From Isoperla grammatica (lineage: Eukaryota; Arthropoda; Insecta; Plecoptera; Perlodidae), in NCBI GenBank assembly GCA_945910005.1, contig OX246741.1, positions 38,347,746 to 38,411,745 on the forward strand: 64,000 nucleotides of DNA. Direction: 5' to 3'. The notes beneath the pieces are model-generated. The model was not told where the DNA came from and searched no databases. It saw only the letters and a program-made list of their open reading frames with translations. Of this stretch, positions 44,429 to 58,965 are shown piece by piece. The position numbers and the translations under genes are program-made. Position 1 is the first letter of the stretch, and every line of letters begins with the position of its first letter.

Positions 44429-45550
44429 GTACACAACAAAAGTCATTTCCTAGTGCTCATATTTCATACATTCCTCATTTCGATTCATTGAGGCAAAATA
44501 AATGTTCAAAAACCGTACATTTACGTCTTTAATCTACCTGGGATTAAAATGCAAATTACTAACATTTTGTATTGGAAATTTAAGGTTTTAGTCTGTTCCA
44601 CCAGCAGTAGGGATATGGTTTCACACCATGAATGCTGCGTGATGGTTTTAAATCGTAATGCAGCTGTCTGGTTATGACTTATTATAGGCTTCTAAATTAG
44701 TTGAGCGTTATCCTGGTAGCTGTCGCTAGAGTAGGGGCGTCGCTGATTGTTTGGGTTCGTATTGGCCGTCGCGTGCCATTTGGGCGGTTGTTTCGAACAA
44801 CAGTACGCGTCGTCTCAGACAGACCAACGGAATGAAGCCTCACAGATAACAGATAAGAAATTTTACTTTGTAAATAGCAGAAGCAATCGGCAATGACTCT
44901 TTACAAAACGGCAGCAGAGTGTTTTCTTATCAGAGATAAGAGAGAATGACCATGTTGACATTGTTGAGCCCGCTGACATTATACAGCATATTATTTCATA
45001 ACTATCCATGATAAAGATTTCAAATACACTTGGGCGTAATGGTTCTTTTTTATAATAATAACGAGACTTGAAATCTGTACTCTGATTGGATATGAAGTTA
45101 TGGGGAAAAGTGCATGTAAATATTTACTTTGACGAACAACGGGAATAAAACTGGGAAATACCGAGTTGATCTGTTTATAACATGTAATTTATATATTTAT
45201 ATATCTACATCAACTATAGATTACCCACTTAATAATCAAAAATATTATGTTTCTTGACACGCATGAGTAATTTACATTAATAAAAGCCTCTCTTTCATTG
45301 GCATGGGCCAAGAATTTAAAGAAATTATACTGGGTCTTCGCCTGTTAACGAGAACAAACATATTGTTCTTCTTTCATAACAACCAATGCTACCATAAGAT
45401 TGTTTACTATCTTAAGTGACTTATTTAAGCCACGTAAGTGAAGACGAGGTCATATGAAGTTATGTGAACGTTATGATGCTAGTCTAGCTTGATTTAACTT
45501 CGTAAACGTAGACAAGTGTGTAAAACGATCTCTAAATAATAATATTAAAT
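44429..45550 (+). other. intron C-D, first part, no gene seen
   Basis: Unique-looking AT-rich intron sequence. I see no coding, RNA-gene or repeat feature. Confidence 0.55.
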
Positions 45551-48500
45551 CTGGTAACAAATGAACTTCACACCAAGCTCAATGGCGAGACCCCGCAGTT
45601 TAGGAATTGACCACATCAACTTCCCACCAAGCTCAATGGCGAGACCCCGCAGTTTAGGTATTGACCTCATCAACTTCCCACCAAGCTCAGTGGTGAGACC
45701 CCGCAGTTTAAGTATTGACCTCATCAACTTCCCACCAAGCTCAGTGGCGAGACCCCGCAGTTAAGGTAATGACCTCATCAACTTCCCACCAAGCTCAATG
45801 GCGAGACCCCGCAGTTAAGGTAATGACCTCATCAACTTCCCACCAAGCTCAATGGCGAGACCCCGCAGTTAAGGTATTGACCACATCAACTTCCCACCAA
45901 GCTCAATGGCGAGACCCCGCAGTTTAGGTATTGACCTCATCAACTTCCCACCAAGCTCAATGGCGAGACCCCGCAGTTAAGGTATTGACCTCATCAACTT
46001 CCCACCAAGCTCAGCGGCGAGACCCTGCAGTTTAAGTATTGACCTCATCAACTTCCTACCAAGCTCAATGGCGAGACCCCGCAGTTAAGGTATTGACCTC
46101 ATCAACTTCCCACCAAGCTCAGCGGCGAGACCCTGCAGTTTAAGTATTGACCTCATCAACTTCCTACCAAGCTCAGTGGCGAGACCCCGCAGTTAAGGTA
46201 TTGACCTCATCAACTTCCCACCAAGCTCAGTGGCGAGACCCCGCAGTTTAGGTATTGACCTCATCAACTTCCCACCAAGCTCAGTGGCGAGACTTCGCAG
46301 TTTAGGTATTGACCACATCAACTTCCCACCAAGCTCAATGGCGAGACCCCGCAGTTTAGGTATTGACCTCATCAACTTCCCACCAAGCTCAGTGGCGAGA
46401 CTTCGCAGTTTAGGTATTGACCACATCAACTTCCCACCAAGCTCAATGGCGAGACCCCGCAGTTTAGGTATTGACCTCATCAACTTCCCACCAAGCTCAG
46501 TGGCGAGACTTCGCAGTTTAGGTATTGACCACATCAACTTCCCACCAAGCTCAATGGCGAGACCCCGCAGTTTAGGTATTGACCTCATCAACTTCCCACC
46601 AAGCTCAGCGGCGAGACCCTGCAGTTAAGGTATTGACTACATCAACTTCCCACCAAGCTCAGTGGCGAGACTTCGCAGTTTAGGTATTGACTACATCAAC
46701 TTCCCACCAAGCTCAGTGGCGAGACCCCGCAGTTAAGGTATTGACCTCATCAACTTCCCACCAAGCTCAATGGCGAGACCCCGCAGTTTAGGTATTGACT
46801 ACATCAACTTCCCACCAAGCTCAGTGGCGAGACCCCGCAGTTAAGGTATTGACTACATCAACTTCCCACCAAGCTCAGTGGCGAGACCCCGCAGTTAAGG
46901 TATTGACTACATCAACTTCCCACCAAGCTCAGTGGCGAGACCCCGCAGTTAAGGTATTGACCTCATCAACTTCCCACCAAGCTCAATGGCGAGACCCCGC
47001 AGTTAAGGTATTGACTACATCAACTTCCCACCAAGCTCAGTGGCGAGACCCCGCAGTTAAGGTATTGACCTCATCAACTTCCCACCAAGCTCAGTGGCGA
47101 GACCCCGCAGTTAAGGTATTGACCTCATCAACTTCCCACCAAGCTCAGTGGCGAGACCCCGCAGTTAAGGTATTGACTACATCAACTTCCCACCAAGCTC
47201 AGTGGCGAGACCCCGCAGTTAAGGTATTGACTACATCAACTTCCCACCAAGCTCAGTGGCGAGACCCCACAGTTAAGGTATTGACCTCATCAACTTCCCA
47301 CCAAGCTCAATGGCGAGACCCCGCAGTTAAGGTATTGACCTCATCAACTTCCCACCAAGCTCAATGGCGAGACCCCGCAGTTTAGGTATTGACCTCATCA
47401 ACTTCCCACCAAGCTCAGCGGCGAGACCCTGCAGTTAAGGTATTGACTACATCAACTTCCCACCAAGCTTAGTGGCGAGACTTCGCAGTTTAGGTATTGA
47501 CCTCATCAACTTCCCACCAAGCTCAGTGGCGAGACTTCGCAGTTTAGGTATTGACCACATCAACTTCCCACCAAGCTCAATGGCGAGACCCCGCAGTTTA
47601 GGTATTGACCTCATCAACTTCCCACCAAGCTCAGCGGCGAGACCCTGCAGTTAAGGTATTGACTACATCAACTTCCCACCAAGCTCAGTGGCGAGACTTC
47701 GCAGTTTAGGTATTGACCTCATCAACTTCCCACCAAGCTCAGTGGCGAGACTTCGCAGTTTAGGTATTGACCACATCAACTTCCCACCAAGCTCAATGGC
47801 GAGACCCCGCAGTTTAGGTATTGACCTCATCAACTTCCCACCAAGCTCAGCGGCGAGACCCTGCAGTTAAGGTATTGACTACATCAACTTCCCACCAAGC
47901 TCAGTGGCGAGACTTCGCAGTTTAGGTATTGACCACATCAACTTCCCACCAAGCTCAATGGCGAGACCCCGCAGTTTAGGTATTGACCTCATCAACTTCC
48001 CACCAAGCTCAGCGGCGAGACCCTGCAGTTTAAGTATTGACCTCATCAACTTCCCACCAAGCTCAATGGCGAGACCCCGCAGTTTAGGTATTGACCTCAT
48101 CAACTTCCTACCAAGCTCAATGGCGAGACCCCGCAGTTTAGGTATTGACCACATCAACTTCCCACCAAGCTCAATGGCGAGACCCCGCAGTTTAGGTATT
48201 GACCTCATCAACTTCCTACCAAGCTCAATGGCGAGACCCCGCAGTTTAGGTATTGACCACATCAACTTCCCACCAAGCTCAATGGCGAGACCCCGCAGTT
48301 TAGGTATTGACCTCATCAACTTCCTACCAAGCTCAATGGCGAGACCCCGCAGTTTAGGTATTGACCTCATCAACTTCCCACCAAGCTCAATGGCGAGACC
48401 CCGCAGTTTAGGTATTGACCTCATCAACTTCCCACCAAGCTTAATGGCGAGACCCCGCAGTTTAGGTATTGACCTCATCAACTTCCCACCAAGCTCAGCG

Positions 48501-51500
48501 GCGAGACCCTGCAGTTTAGGTATTGACCTCATCAACTTCCCACCAAGCTCAATGGCGAGACCCCGCAGTTTAGGTATTGACCTCATCAACTTCCCACCAA
48601 GCTCAATGGCGAGACCCCGCAGTTTAGGTATTGACCTCATCAACTTCCCACCAAGCTCAGCGGCGAGACCCTGCAGTTTAAGTATTGACCTCATCAACTT
48701 CCCACCAAGCTCAATGGCGAGACCCCGCAGTTTAAGTATTGACCTCATCAACTTCCTACCAAGCTCAGTGGCGAGACCCCGCAGTTTAGGTATTGACCTC
48801 ATCAACTTCCCACCAAGCTCAATGGCGAGACCCCGCAGTTTAGGTATTGGCCTCATCAACTTCCCACCAAGCTCAGCGGCGAGACCCTGCAGTTTAAGTA
48901 TTGACCTCATCAACTTCCCACCAAGCTCAATGGCGAGACCCCGCAGTTAAGGTATTGACTACATCAACTTCCCACCAAGCTCAATGGCGAGACCCCGCAG
49001 TTTAAGTATTGACCTCATCAACTTCCTACCAAGCTCAATGGCGAGACTTCGCAGTTTAGGTATTGACCTCATCAACTTCCTACCAAGCTCAGTGGCGAGA
49101 CCCCGCAGTTTAGGTATTGACCTCATCAACTTCCCACCAAGCTCAATGGCGAGACCCCGCAGTTTAGGTATTGACCTCATCAACTTCCCACCAAGCTTAG
49201 TGGCGAGACCCTGCAGTTTAAGTATTGACCTCATCAACTTCCTACCAAGCTCAGTGGCGAGACCCCGCAGTTTAGGTATTGACCTCATCAACTTCCCACC
49301 AAGCTCAATGGCGAGACCCCGCAGTTTAGGTATTGACCTCATCAACTTCCCACCAAGCTCAGCGGCGAGACCCTGCAGTTTAAGTATTGACCTCATCAAC
49401 TTCCTACCAAGCTCAATGGCGAGACCCCGCAGTTTAGGTATTGACCTCATCAACTTCCCACCAAGCTCAGTGGCGAGACCCCGCAGTTTAGGTATTGACC
49501 TCATCAACTTCCCACCAAGCTCAATGGCGAGACCCCGCAGTTTAGGTATTGACCTCATCAACTTCCCACCAAGCTCAATGGCGAGACCCCGCAGTTTAGG
49601 TATTGACCTCATCAACTTCCCACCAAGCTCAGCGGCGAGACCCTGCAGTTTAAGTATTGACCTCATCAACTTCCTACCAAGCTCAGTGGCGAGACCCCGC
49701 AGTTTAGGTATTGACCTCATCAACTTCCCACCAAGCTCAATGGCGAGACCCCGCAGTTTAGGTATTGACCACATCAACTTCCCACCAAGCTCAGTGGCGA
49801 GACCCCGCAGTTTAGGTATTGACCTCATCAACTTCCCACCAAGCTCAGTGGCGAGACCCCGCAGTTTAGGTATTGACCACATCAACTTCCCACCAAGCTC
49901 AATGGCGAGACCCCGCAGTTTAGGTATTGACCTCATCAACTTCCCACCAAGCTCAATGGCGAGACCCCGCAGTTAAGGTAATGACCTCATCAACTTCCCA
50001 CCAAGCTCAATGGCGAGACCCCGCAGTTTAAGTATTGACCTCATCAACTTCCTACCAAGCTCAATGGCGAGACCCCGCAGTTTAGGTATTGACCTCATCA
50101 ACTTCCTACCAAGCTCAATGGCGAGACCCTGCAGTTTAAGTATTGACCTCATCAACTTCCCACCAAGCTCAATGGCGAGACCCTGCAGTTTAAGTATTGA
50201 CCTCATCAACTTCCCACCAAGCTCAATGGCGAGACCCCGCAGTTAAGGTATTGACCTCATCAACTTCCCACCAAGCTCAATGGCGAGACCCCGCAGTTTA
50301 AGTATTGACCTCATCAACTTCCTACCAAGCTCAATGGCGAGACCCCGCAGTTTAGGTATTGACCTCATCAACTTCCTACCAAGCTCAATGGCGAGACCCC
50401 GCAGTTTAGGTATTGACCTCATCAACTTCCCACCAAGCTCAATGGCGAGACCCCGCAGTTTAGGTATTGACCTCATCAACTTCCCACCAAGCTCAATGGC
50501 GAGACCCCGCAGTTAAGGTATTGACTACATCAACTTCCCACCAAGCTCAGTGGCGAGACCCCGCAGTTTAGGTATTGACTACATCAACTTCCCACCAAGC
50601 TCAGTGGCGAGACCCCGCAGTTTAGGTATTGACCTCATCAACTTCCCACCAAGCTCAATGGCGAGACCCCGCAGTTAAGGTATTGACTACATCAACTTCC
50701 CACCAAGCTCAATGGCGAGACCCCGCAGTTAAGGTATTGACTACATCAACTTCCCACCAAGCTCAGTGGCGAGACCCCGCAGTTAAGGTATTGACCTCAT
50801 CAACTTCCCACCAAGCTCAATGGCGAGACCCCGCAGTTTAGGTATTGACCTCATCAACTTCCCACCAAGCTCAATGGCGAGACCCCGCAGTTTAGGTATT
50901 GACCTCATCAACTTCCCACCAAGCTCAATGGCGAGACCCTGCAGTTTAAGTATTGACCTCATCAACTTCCCACCAAGCTCAATGGCGAGACCCCGCAGTT
51001 TAGGTATTGACTACATCAACTTCCCACCAAGCTCAGTGGCGAGACCCCGCAGTTAAGGTATTGACCTCATCAACTTCCCACCAAGCTCAGTGGCGAGACC
51101 CCGCAGTTAAGGTATTGACCTCATCAACTTCCCACCAAGCTCAATGGCGAGACCCCGCAGTTTAGGTATTGACCTCATCAACTTCCCACCAAGCTCAATG
51201 GCGAGACCCCGCAGTTTAGGTATTGACCTCATCAACTTCCCACCAAGCTCAATGGCGAGACCCCGCAGTTAAGGTATTGACTACATCAACTTCCCACCAA
51301 GCTCAGTGGCGAGACCCCGCAGTTTAGGTATTGACTACATCAACTTCCCACCAAGCTCAGTGGCGAGACCCCGCAGTTTAGGTATTGACCTCATCAACTT
51401 CCCACCAAGCTCAATGGCGAGACCCCGCAGTTAAGGTATTGACTACATCAACTTCCCACCAAGCTCAATGGCGAGACCCCGCAGTTAAGGTATTGACTAC

Positions 51501-54500
51501 ATCAACTTCCCACCAAGCTCAGTGGCGAGACCCCGCAGTTAAGGTATTGACCTCATCAACTTCCCACCAAGCTCAATGGCGAGACCCCGCAGTTTAGGTA
51601 TTGACCTCATCAACTTCCCACCAAGCTCAATGGCGAGACCCCGCAGTTTAGGTATTGACCTCATCAACTTCCCACCAAGCTCAATGGCGAGACCCTGCAG
51701 TTTAAGTATTGACCTCATCAACTTCCCACCAAGCTCAATGGCGAGACCCCGCAGTTTAGGTATTGACTACATCAACTTCCCACCAAGCTCAGTGGCGAGA
51801 CCCCGCAGTTAAGGTATTGACCTCATCAACTTCCCACCAAGCTCAGTGGCGAGACCCCGCAGTTAAGGTATTGACCTCATCAACTTCCCACCAAGCTCAA
51901 TGGCGAGACCCCGCAGTTAAGGTATTGACCTCATCAACTTCCTACCAAGCTCAATGGCGAGACCCCGCAGTTAAGGTATTGACCTCATCAACTTCCCACC
52001 AAGCTCAATGGCGAGACCCTGCAGTTTAAGTATTGACCTCATCAACTTCCCACCAAGCTCAATGGCGAGACCCCGCAGTTTAGGTATTGACTACATCAAC
52101 TTCCCACCAAGCTCAGTGGCGAGACCCCGCAGTTAAGGTATTGACCTCATCAACTTCCCACCAAGCTCAGTGGCGAGACCCCGCAGTTTAGGTATTGACC
52201 TCATCAACTTCCCACCAAGCTCAGTGGCGAGACCCCGCAGTTAAGGTATTGACTACATCAACTTCCCACCAAGCTCAGTGGCGAGACCCCGCAGTTTAGG
52301 TATTGACCTCATCAACTTCCCACCAAGCTCAGTGGCGAGACCCCGCAGTTTAGGTATTGACTTCATCAACTTTCCACCAAACTCAATGGCGAGACCCCGC
52401 AGTTTAGGTATTGACCTCATCAACTTCCCACCAAGCTCAATGGCGAGACCCCGCAGTTTAGGTATTGACCTCATCAACTTCCCACCAAGCTCAGTGGCGA
52501 GACCCCGCAGTTTAGGTATTGACCTCATCAACTTCCCACCAAGCTCAATGGCGAGACCCCGCAGTTTAGGTATTGACCTCATCAACTTCCTACCAAGCTC
52601 AATGGCGAGACCCCGCAGTTAAGGTATTGACCTCATCAACTTCCCACCAAGCTCAGTGGCGAGACCCCGCAGTTTAGGTATTGACCTCATCAACTTCTCA
52701 CCAAGCTCAATGGCGAGACCCCGCAGTTAAGGTATTGACTACATCAACTTCCCACCAAGCTCAATGGCGAGACCCCGCAGTTAAGGTATTGACTACATCA
52801 ACTTCCCACCAAGCTCAGTGGCGAGACCCCGCAGTTAAGGTATTGACCTCATCAACTTCCCACCAAGCTCAATGGCGAGACCCCGCAGTTTAGGTATTGA
52901 CCTCATCAACTTCCCACCAAGCTCAATGGCGAGACCCCGCAGTTTAGGTATTGACCTCATCAACTTCCCACCAAGCTCAATGGCGAGACCCTGCAGTTTA
53001 AGTATTGACCTCATCAACTTCCCACCAAGCTCAATGGCGAGACCCCGCAGTTTAGGTATTGACTACATCAACTTCCCACCAAGCTCAGTGGCGAGACCCC
53101 GCAGTTAAGGTATTGACCTCATCAACTTCCCACCAAGCTCAGTGGCGAGACCCCGCAGTTAAGGTATTGACCTCATCAACTTCCCACCAAGCTCAATGGC
53201 GAGACCCCGCAGTTAAGGTATTGACCTCATCAACTTCCTACCAAGCTCAATGGCGAGACCCCGCAGTTAAGGTATTGACCTCATCAACTTCCCACCAAGC
53301 TCAATGGCGAGACCCTGCAGTTTAAGTATTGACCTCATCAACTTCCCACCAAGCTCAATGGCGAGACCCCGCAGTTTAGGTATTGACTACATCAACTTCC
53401 CACCAAGCTCAGTGGCGAGACCCCGCAGTTAAGGTATTGACCTCATCAACTTCCCACCAAGCTCAGTGGCGAGACCCCGCAGTTTAGGTATTGACCTCAT
53501 CAACTTCCCACCAAGCTCAGTGGCGAGACCCCGCAGTTAAGGTATTGACTACATCAACTTCCCACCAAGCTCAGTGGCGAGACCCCGCAGTTTAGGTATT
53601 GACCTCATCAACTTCCCACCAAGCTCAGTGGCGAGACCCCGCAGTTTAGGTATTGACTTCATCAACTTTCCACCAAACTCAATGGCGAGACCCCGCAGTT
53701 TAGGTATTGACCTCATCAACTTCCCACCAAGCTCAATGGCGAGACCCCGCAGTTTAGGTATTGACCTCATCAACTTCCCACCAAGCTCAGTGGCGAGACC
53801 CCGCAGTTTAGGTATTGACCTCATCAACTTCCCACCAAGCTCAATGGCGAGACCCCGCAGTTTAGGTATTGACCTCATCAACTTCCTACCAAGCTCAATG
53901 GCGAGACCCCGCAGTTAAGGTATTGACCTCATCAACTTCCCACCAAGCTCAGTGGCGAGACCCCGCAGTTTAGGTATTGACCTCATCAACTTCTCACCAA
54001 GCTCAATGGCGAGACCCCGCAGTTTAGGTATTGACCTCATCAACTTCTCACCAACCTCAATGGCGAGACCCCGCAGTTTAGGTATTAACTACATCAACTT
54101 CTCACCAAGCTCAGTCGCGAGACTTCGCAGTTAAGGTATTGACTTCATCAACTTCCCACCAAGCTCAGTGGCGAGACCCCGCAGTTTAGGTATTGACTAC
54201 ATCAACTTCCCACCAAGCTCAGTGGCGAGACCCCGCAGTTTAGATATTGACTACATCAACTTCCCACCAAGCTCAGTGGCGAGACCCCGCAGTTTAGGTA
54301 TTGACCACATCAACTTCCCACCAAGCTCAATGGCGAGACCCCGCAGTTTAGGTATTGACTTCATCAACTTTCCACCAAACTCAATGGCGAGACCCCGCAG
54401 TTTAGGTTTTGACCTCATCAACTTCCTACCAAGCTCAGTGGCGAGACCCCGCAGTTTAGGTATTGACCACATCAACTTCCCACCAAGCTCAATGGCGAGA

Positions 54501-55635
54501 CCCCGCAGTTTAGGTATTGACCTCATCAACTTCCCACCAAGCTCAGCGGCGAGACCCCGCAGTTTAGGTATTGACCACATCAACTTCCCACCAAGCTCAG
54601 TGGCGAGACCCCGCAGTTTAGGTATTGACCACATCAACTTCCCACCAAGCTCAATGGCGAGACCCCGCAGTTTAGGAATTGACCACATCAACTTCCCACC
54701 AAGCTCAGTGGCGAGACCCCGCAGTTTAGGTATTGACCACATCAACTTCCCACCAAGCTCAGTGGCGAGACCCCGCAGTTTAGGTATTGACCTCATCAAC
54801 TTCCCACCAAGCTCAGTGGCGAGACCCCGCAGTTTAGGTATTGACCACATCAACTTCCCACCAAGCTCAGTGGCGAGACCCCGCAGTTTAGGAATTGACC
54901 ACATCAACTTCCCACCAAGCTCAATGTCGAGACACCGCAGTTAAGGTATTGACTACATCAACTTCCCACCAAGCTCAGTGGCGAGACCCCGCAGTTTAGG
55001 TATTGACCTCATCAACTTCCCACCAAGCTCAATGGCGAGACCCCGCAGTTAAGGTATTGACTACATCAACTTCCCACCAAGCTCAATGGCGAGACCCCGC
55101 AGTTTAGGTATTGACCACATTAACTTTCCACCAAGCTCAATGGCGAGACCCCGCAGTTTAGGAATTGACCACATCAACTTTCCACCAAGCTCAATGGCGA
55201 GACCCCGCAGTTTAGGAATTGACCTCATCAACTTCCCACCAAGCTCAATGGCGAGACCCCGCAGTTAAGGTATTGACCACATCAACTTCCCACCAAGCTC
55301 AGTGGCGAGACCCCGCAGTTTAGGAATTGACCACATCAACTTTCCACCAAGCTCAATGGCGAGACCCCGCAGTTTAGGAATTTACCACATCAACTTTCCA
55401 CCAAGCTCAATGGCGAGACCCCGCAGTTTAGGAATTGACCACATCAACTTCTCACCAAGCTCAATGGCGAGACCCCGCAGTTTAGGAATTGACCACATCA
55501 ACTTTCCACCAAGCTCAATGGCGAGACCCCGCAGTTTAGGAATTGACCACATCAACTTCCCACCAAGCTCAATGGCGAGACCCCGCAGTTTAGGAATTGA
55601 CCACATCAACTTTCCACCAAGCTCAATGGCATTAC
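45551..55635. repeat. 54-bp satellite, 186 units
   Basis: A 10-kb array of a 54-bp unit (GGCGAGACCCCGCAGTTTAG ... CATCAACTTCCCACCAAGC). ATGGC recurs from 45582 to 55626, exactly 186 x 54 bp. In one + frame it reads MARPRSLGIDLINFPPSS; a T/A variant (AGTTTAGG or AGTTAAGG) toggles a stop. Both strands have open frames because 54 is a multiple of three and they are not credible genes. Alternating unit types form 108-bp (46.2-46.6 kb) and 216-bp (47.4-47.9 kb) higher-order repeats. Larger near-identical blocks recur at 756 and 1296 bp. No similarity to neighbouring exons was found. Confidence 0.95.
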
Positions 55636-55654
55636 ATGAAACAATGAAACTATA

Positions 55655-56017
<363 letters not shown>

Positions 56018-56517
56018 TTTTATGTCTTTATTTCATATAAGAAAATAGGCTAATTTAAGCAAAAATGGCTTTTCTTACAATCGACCTCATCTATTATAAC
56101 TTATAGTCAACTAACATCAATTTTCCTGGTGCTGGTGCTATATAAAATAGAATGTTCACCAATTACGATTTAGCAAGACTTTTAGATTTAGATTTCAGTA
56201 ACAAATTTGTTACGGTTAACAGGAAGTAATCTGCACACAAATGTACACATCAAATACATATTAGTTATGGATTGCTGCCTTTAATGTGTAATTTATTGGA
56301 CTTGAAATAAAATATAATCTTGTTTATTTTATATGAGTGACAAAAACGCAGCGATTACCAATTAACTCGATAATGATTCCATTCAGGAAATGTTTCTCGA
56401 ACTTCCTATTTCCTAACACGTCATACCAGTACTAGTTTGAAATATTGTCTTCATTTTTTTAAAAATACGGCTAAGAAGTTTACTGCATGTTACGTTAACT
56501 GCTGTTTCTTCCCACAG
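56018..56517 (+). other. intron C-D, last part, no gene seen
   Basis: AT-rich intron sequence without visible genes. It ends in a good polypyrimidine tract and acceptor, GTTTCTTCCCACAG. Confidence 0.6.
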
Positions 56518-56603
56518 GATCCCTGACTGGAATAATGAACGGCTGTGGATCTGGGGCGGGGATCATTTCAACACCTGTTGCTGGGATCGTTCTTCACAAC
56601 AGC
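56518..56603 (+). CDS. SLC17-like transporter, exon D (TM11)
   Basis: The acceptor CTTCCCACAG| and donor AACAGC|GTAAGA bound 86 nt: two bases completing Gly, then 28 codons. It encodes SLTGIMNGCGSGAGIIST and PVAGIVLHNS. G-x-L-x-GIxNGxG-x-x-x-GI is the SLC17 TM11 signature that follows the DIAPxxAG motif of exon C; the split after the first base of the Gly codon fits. No array precedes this exon. Confidence 0.9.
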
Positions 56604-57756
56604 GTAAGAACCAAGACCCCATTGTGTAGTGAAGGGACTGTCCAGCATTTGGTGGAGGGGGTCAACATCTTGTGACAATGTGTGACACCTGCTGCAGGGC
56701 GATTCTCTAAGATGCGCGGTAAATTTAACTTTAACGACACTTGTGTTAAACCTACCACACGATAAGCTACCGCGCGATTCCCAAATACCATTTCATAATG
56801 TTCGATAACCGTATCGAAAGGACGTAGCCGTTGCAGCAGAGCAGCGCCTGTTATATATTAGTTTGTGGATGTTTTCGAGACGGCTGTGTACACTATAGAA
56901 AGTTAACCAATAACAACGCGTGAATAAATGGAACGTTTGCCATTGGGTGCGTTTGATTTCGGACACTTCTGCACTGTTTGCTCATATTGCAGCATTAGGG
57001 TTCGTTTTATTTATCGTCACCTTTTGTACTTTATGCCATGTATCCCATGAAATAACATGGAGTGAGTGCAAAGAGTATAAAAGTTGTAGCAAATCAAACG
57101 AACCTAGTGTTTGAACTTATAACTATAGGCCTCCGCCTAGGGTTCTAGGCCTACCCTACTTGCCGTGACGGCACGGCCAAACTAACTACTAACTAACTAC
57201 TAACTATACTAACTAACCAAACTAGGAAAGTAGGGTTATGATACAAAATTACTTCTAGACTTTTGTTACATAACTACAAATTATATTTCCTTACTCACAC
57301 ACATATTTTTAAATATAAATGTCGTATATTTGTATCGATACACACAACAAATTTCTATTATCAATTAGTTAAAAAGCTGAAGTGAACATGAAACGGCTTG
57401 AAAAGTCCGCTATGTTTTCTTATCGCACGTCTAAAGGCAGGGGTATGGAGCGCGCTACTTTTAACGTAGGTGGTAACGATCTTTGTCGATAAAACACGGT
57501 AGAGAATCGCTAACTCAATGCGGTATGGCTCGTAACGTCCAAAACGGGCGTTAAATTTACCATAGACCTTAGAGAATCGCCCTGCTGGTTGGGGGTCATG
57601 TGACATCCACACTTCCACTTCATATTATGTCATACATAGATGTTACCCTTTTCATAACACTGGGCACCGAGAATAGCCACTGACCGGGCTACTAAAACGC
57701 AGCGCGCCCCGTGGCCTAAACGAGCATTTGTTTACTGAACGCTTGATTCCTATAAT
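56604..57756 (+). other. intron D-E, first part
   Basis: Contains the second MITE copy (56998-57104) and a short ACTAACTA repeat at about 57178-57222. Two blocks resemble each other inverted: GATTCTCTAAGATGCGCGGTAAATTTAAC near 56701 and TTAAATTTACCATAGACCTTAGAGAATC near 57551, perhaps the ends of another relic element. No gene is seen. Confidence 0.45.
56998..57104. mobile_element. 107-bp MITE with TA duplication (copy 2)
   Basis: Same family as 5128-5232: starts GGGTTCGTTTTATTTATCG, ends AAATCAAACGAACC, and contains CCCATGAAATAACATGG. It is flanked by TA at 56996-56997 and 57105-57106. Confidence 0.78.
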
Positions 57757-58736
57757 TTTGTTTTATTTTATTTTATTTTATTTTATTTTATTTTATTTTA
57801 TTTTATTTTATTTTATTTTATTTTATTTTATTATTTTATTTTATTTTATTTTATTTTATTTTATTTTATTTTATTTTATTTTATTTTATTTTATTTTATT
57901 TTATTTTATTTTATTTTATTTTATTTTATTTTATTTTATTTTATTTTATTTTATTTTATTTTATTTTATTTTATTTTATTTTATTTTATTTTATTTTATT
58001 TTATTTTATTTTATTTTATTTTATTTTATTTTATTTTATTTTATTTTATTTTATTTTATTTTATTTTATTTATTTTAATTTATTTTATTTTGTTTTGTTT
58101 TGTTTTGTTTTGTTTTGTTTTGTTTTGTTTTGTTTTGTTTTGTTTTGTTTTGTTTTGTTTTGTTTTGTTTTGTTTTGTTTTGTTTTGTTTTGTTTTGTTT
58201 TGTTTTGTTTTGTTTTGTTTTGTTTTGTTTTGTTTTGTTTTGTTTTGTTTTGTTTTGTTTTGTTTTGTTTTGTTTTGTTTTGTTTTGTTTTGTTTTGTTT
58301 TGTTTTGTTTTGTTTTGTTTTGTTTTGTTTTGTTTTGTTTTGTTTTGTTTTGTTTTGTTTTATTTTCTTTGTTTTGTTTTGTTTTGTTTTGTTTTGTTTT
58401 GTTTTGTTTTGTTTTGTTTTGTTTTGTTTTGTTTTGTTTTGTTTTGTTTTGTTTTGTTTTGTTTTGTTTTGTTTTGTTTTGTTTTGTTTTGTTTTGTTTT
58501 GTTTTGTTTTGTTTTGTTTTGTTTTGTTTTGTTTTGTTTTGTTTTGTTTTGTTTTGTTTTGTTTTGTTTTGTTTTGTTTTGTTTTGTTTTGTTTTGTTTT
58601 GTTTTGTTTTGTTTTGTTTTGTTTTGTTTTGTTTTGTTTTGTTTTGTTTTGTTTTGTTTTGTTTTGTTTTGTTTTGTTTTGTTTTGTTTTGTTTTGTTTT
58701 GTTTTGTTTTGTTTTGTTTTGTTTTGTTTTGTTTTG

Positions 58737-58767
<31 letters not shown>

Positions 58768-58965
58768 TTATTTATTTATTTTTTTCATTTTATTTCATTT
58801 TATTTCATTTCATTTCATTTCATTTCATTTCATTTCATTTCATTTCATTTCATTTCATTTCATTTCATTTCATTTCATTTCATTTCATGTCATTTCATTT
58901 CATTTCATGTCATTTCATTTCATTTCATGTCATTTCATTTCATTTCATTTCATTTCATTTCATTA
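57757..58965. repeat. compound pentanucleotide tract TTTTA / TTTTG / TTTCA
   Basis: About 320 bp of TTTTA (57761-58085), about 675 bp of TTTTG (58087-58761) with a single interruption near 58361-58370, a short TTTA spacer, then about 180 bp of TTTCA (58786-58965) with three TGTCA variants. Because five is not a multiple of three, all + frames stay open as FVLFC-like repeats; these are artefacts. Confidence 0.96.

Noticed and set aside
45551..55635. 54-bp satellite as a fourth exon-seeded array
   Set aside because: I compared its unit with exons C and D and their splice sites and saw no match, so it is kept apart from the exon-edge pattern.
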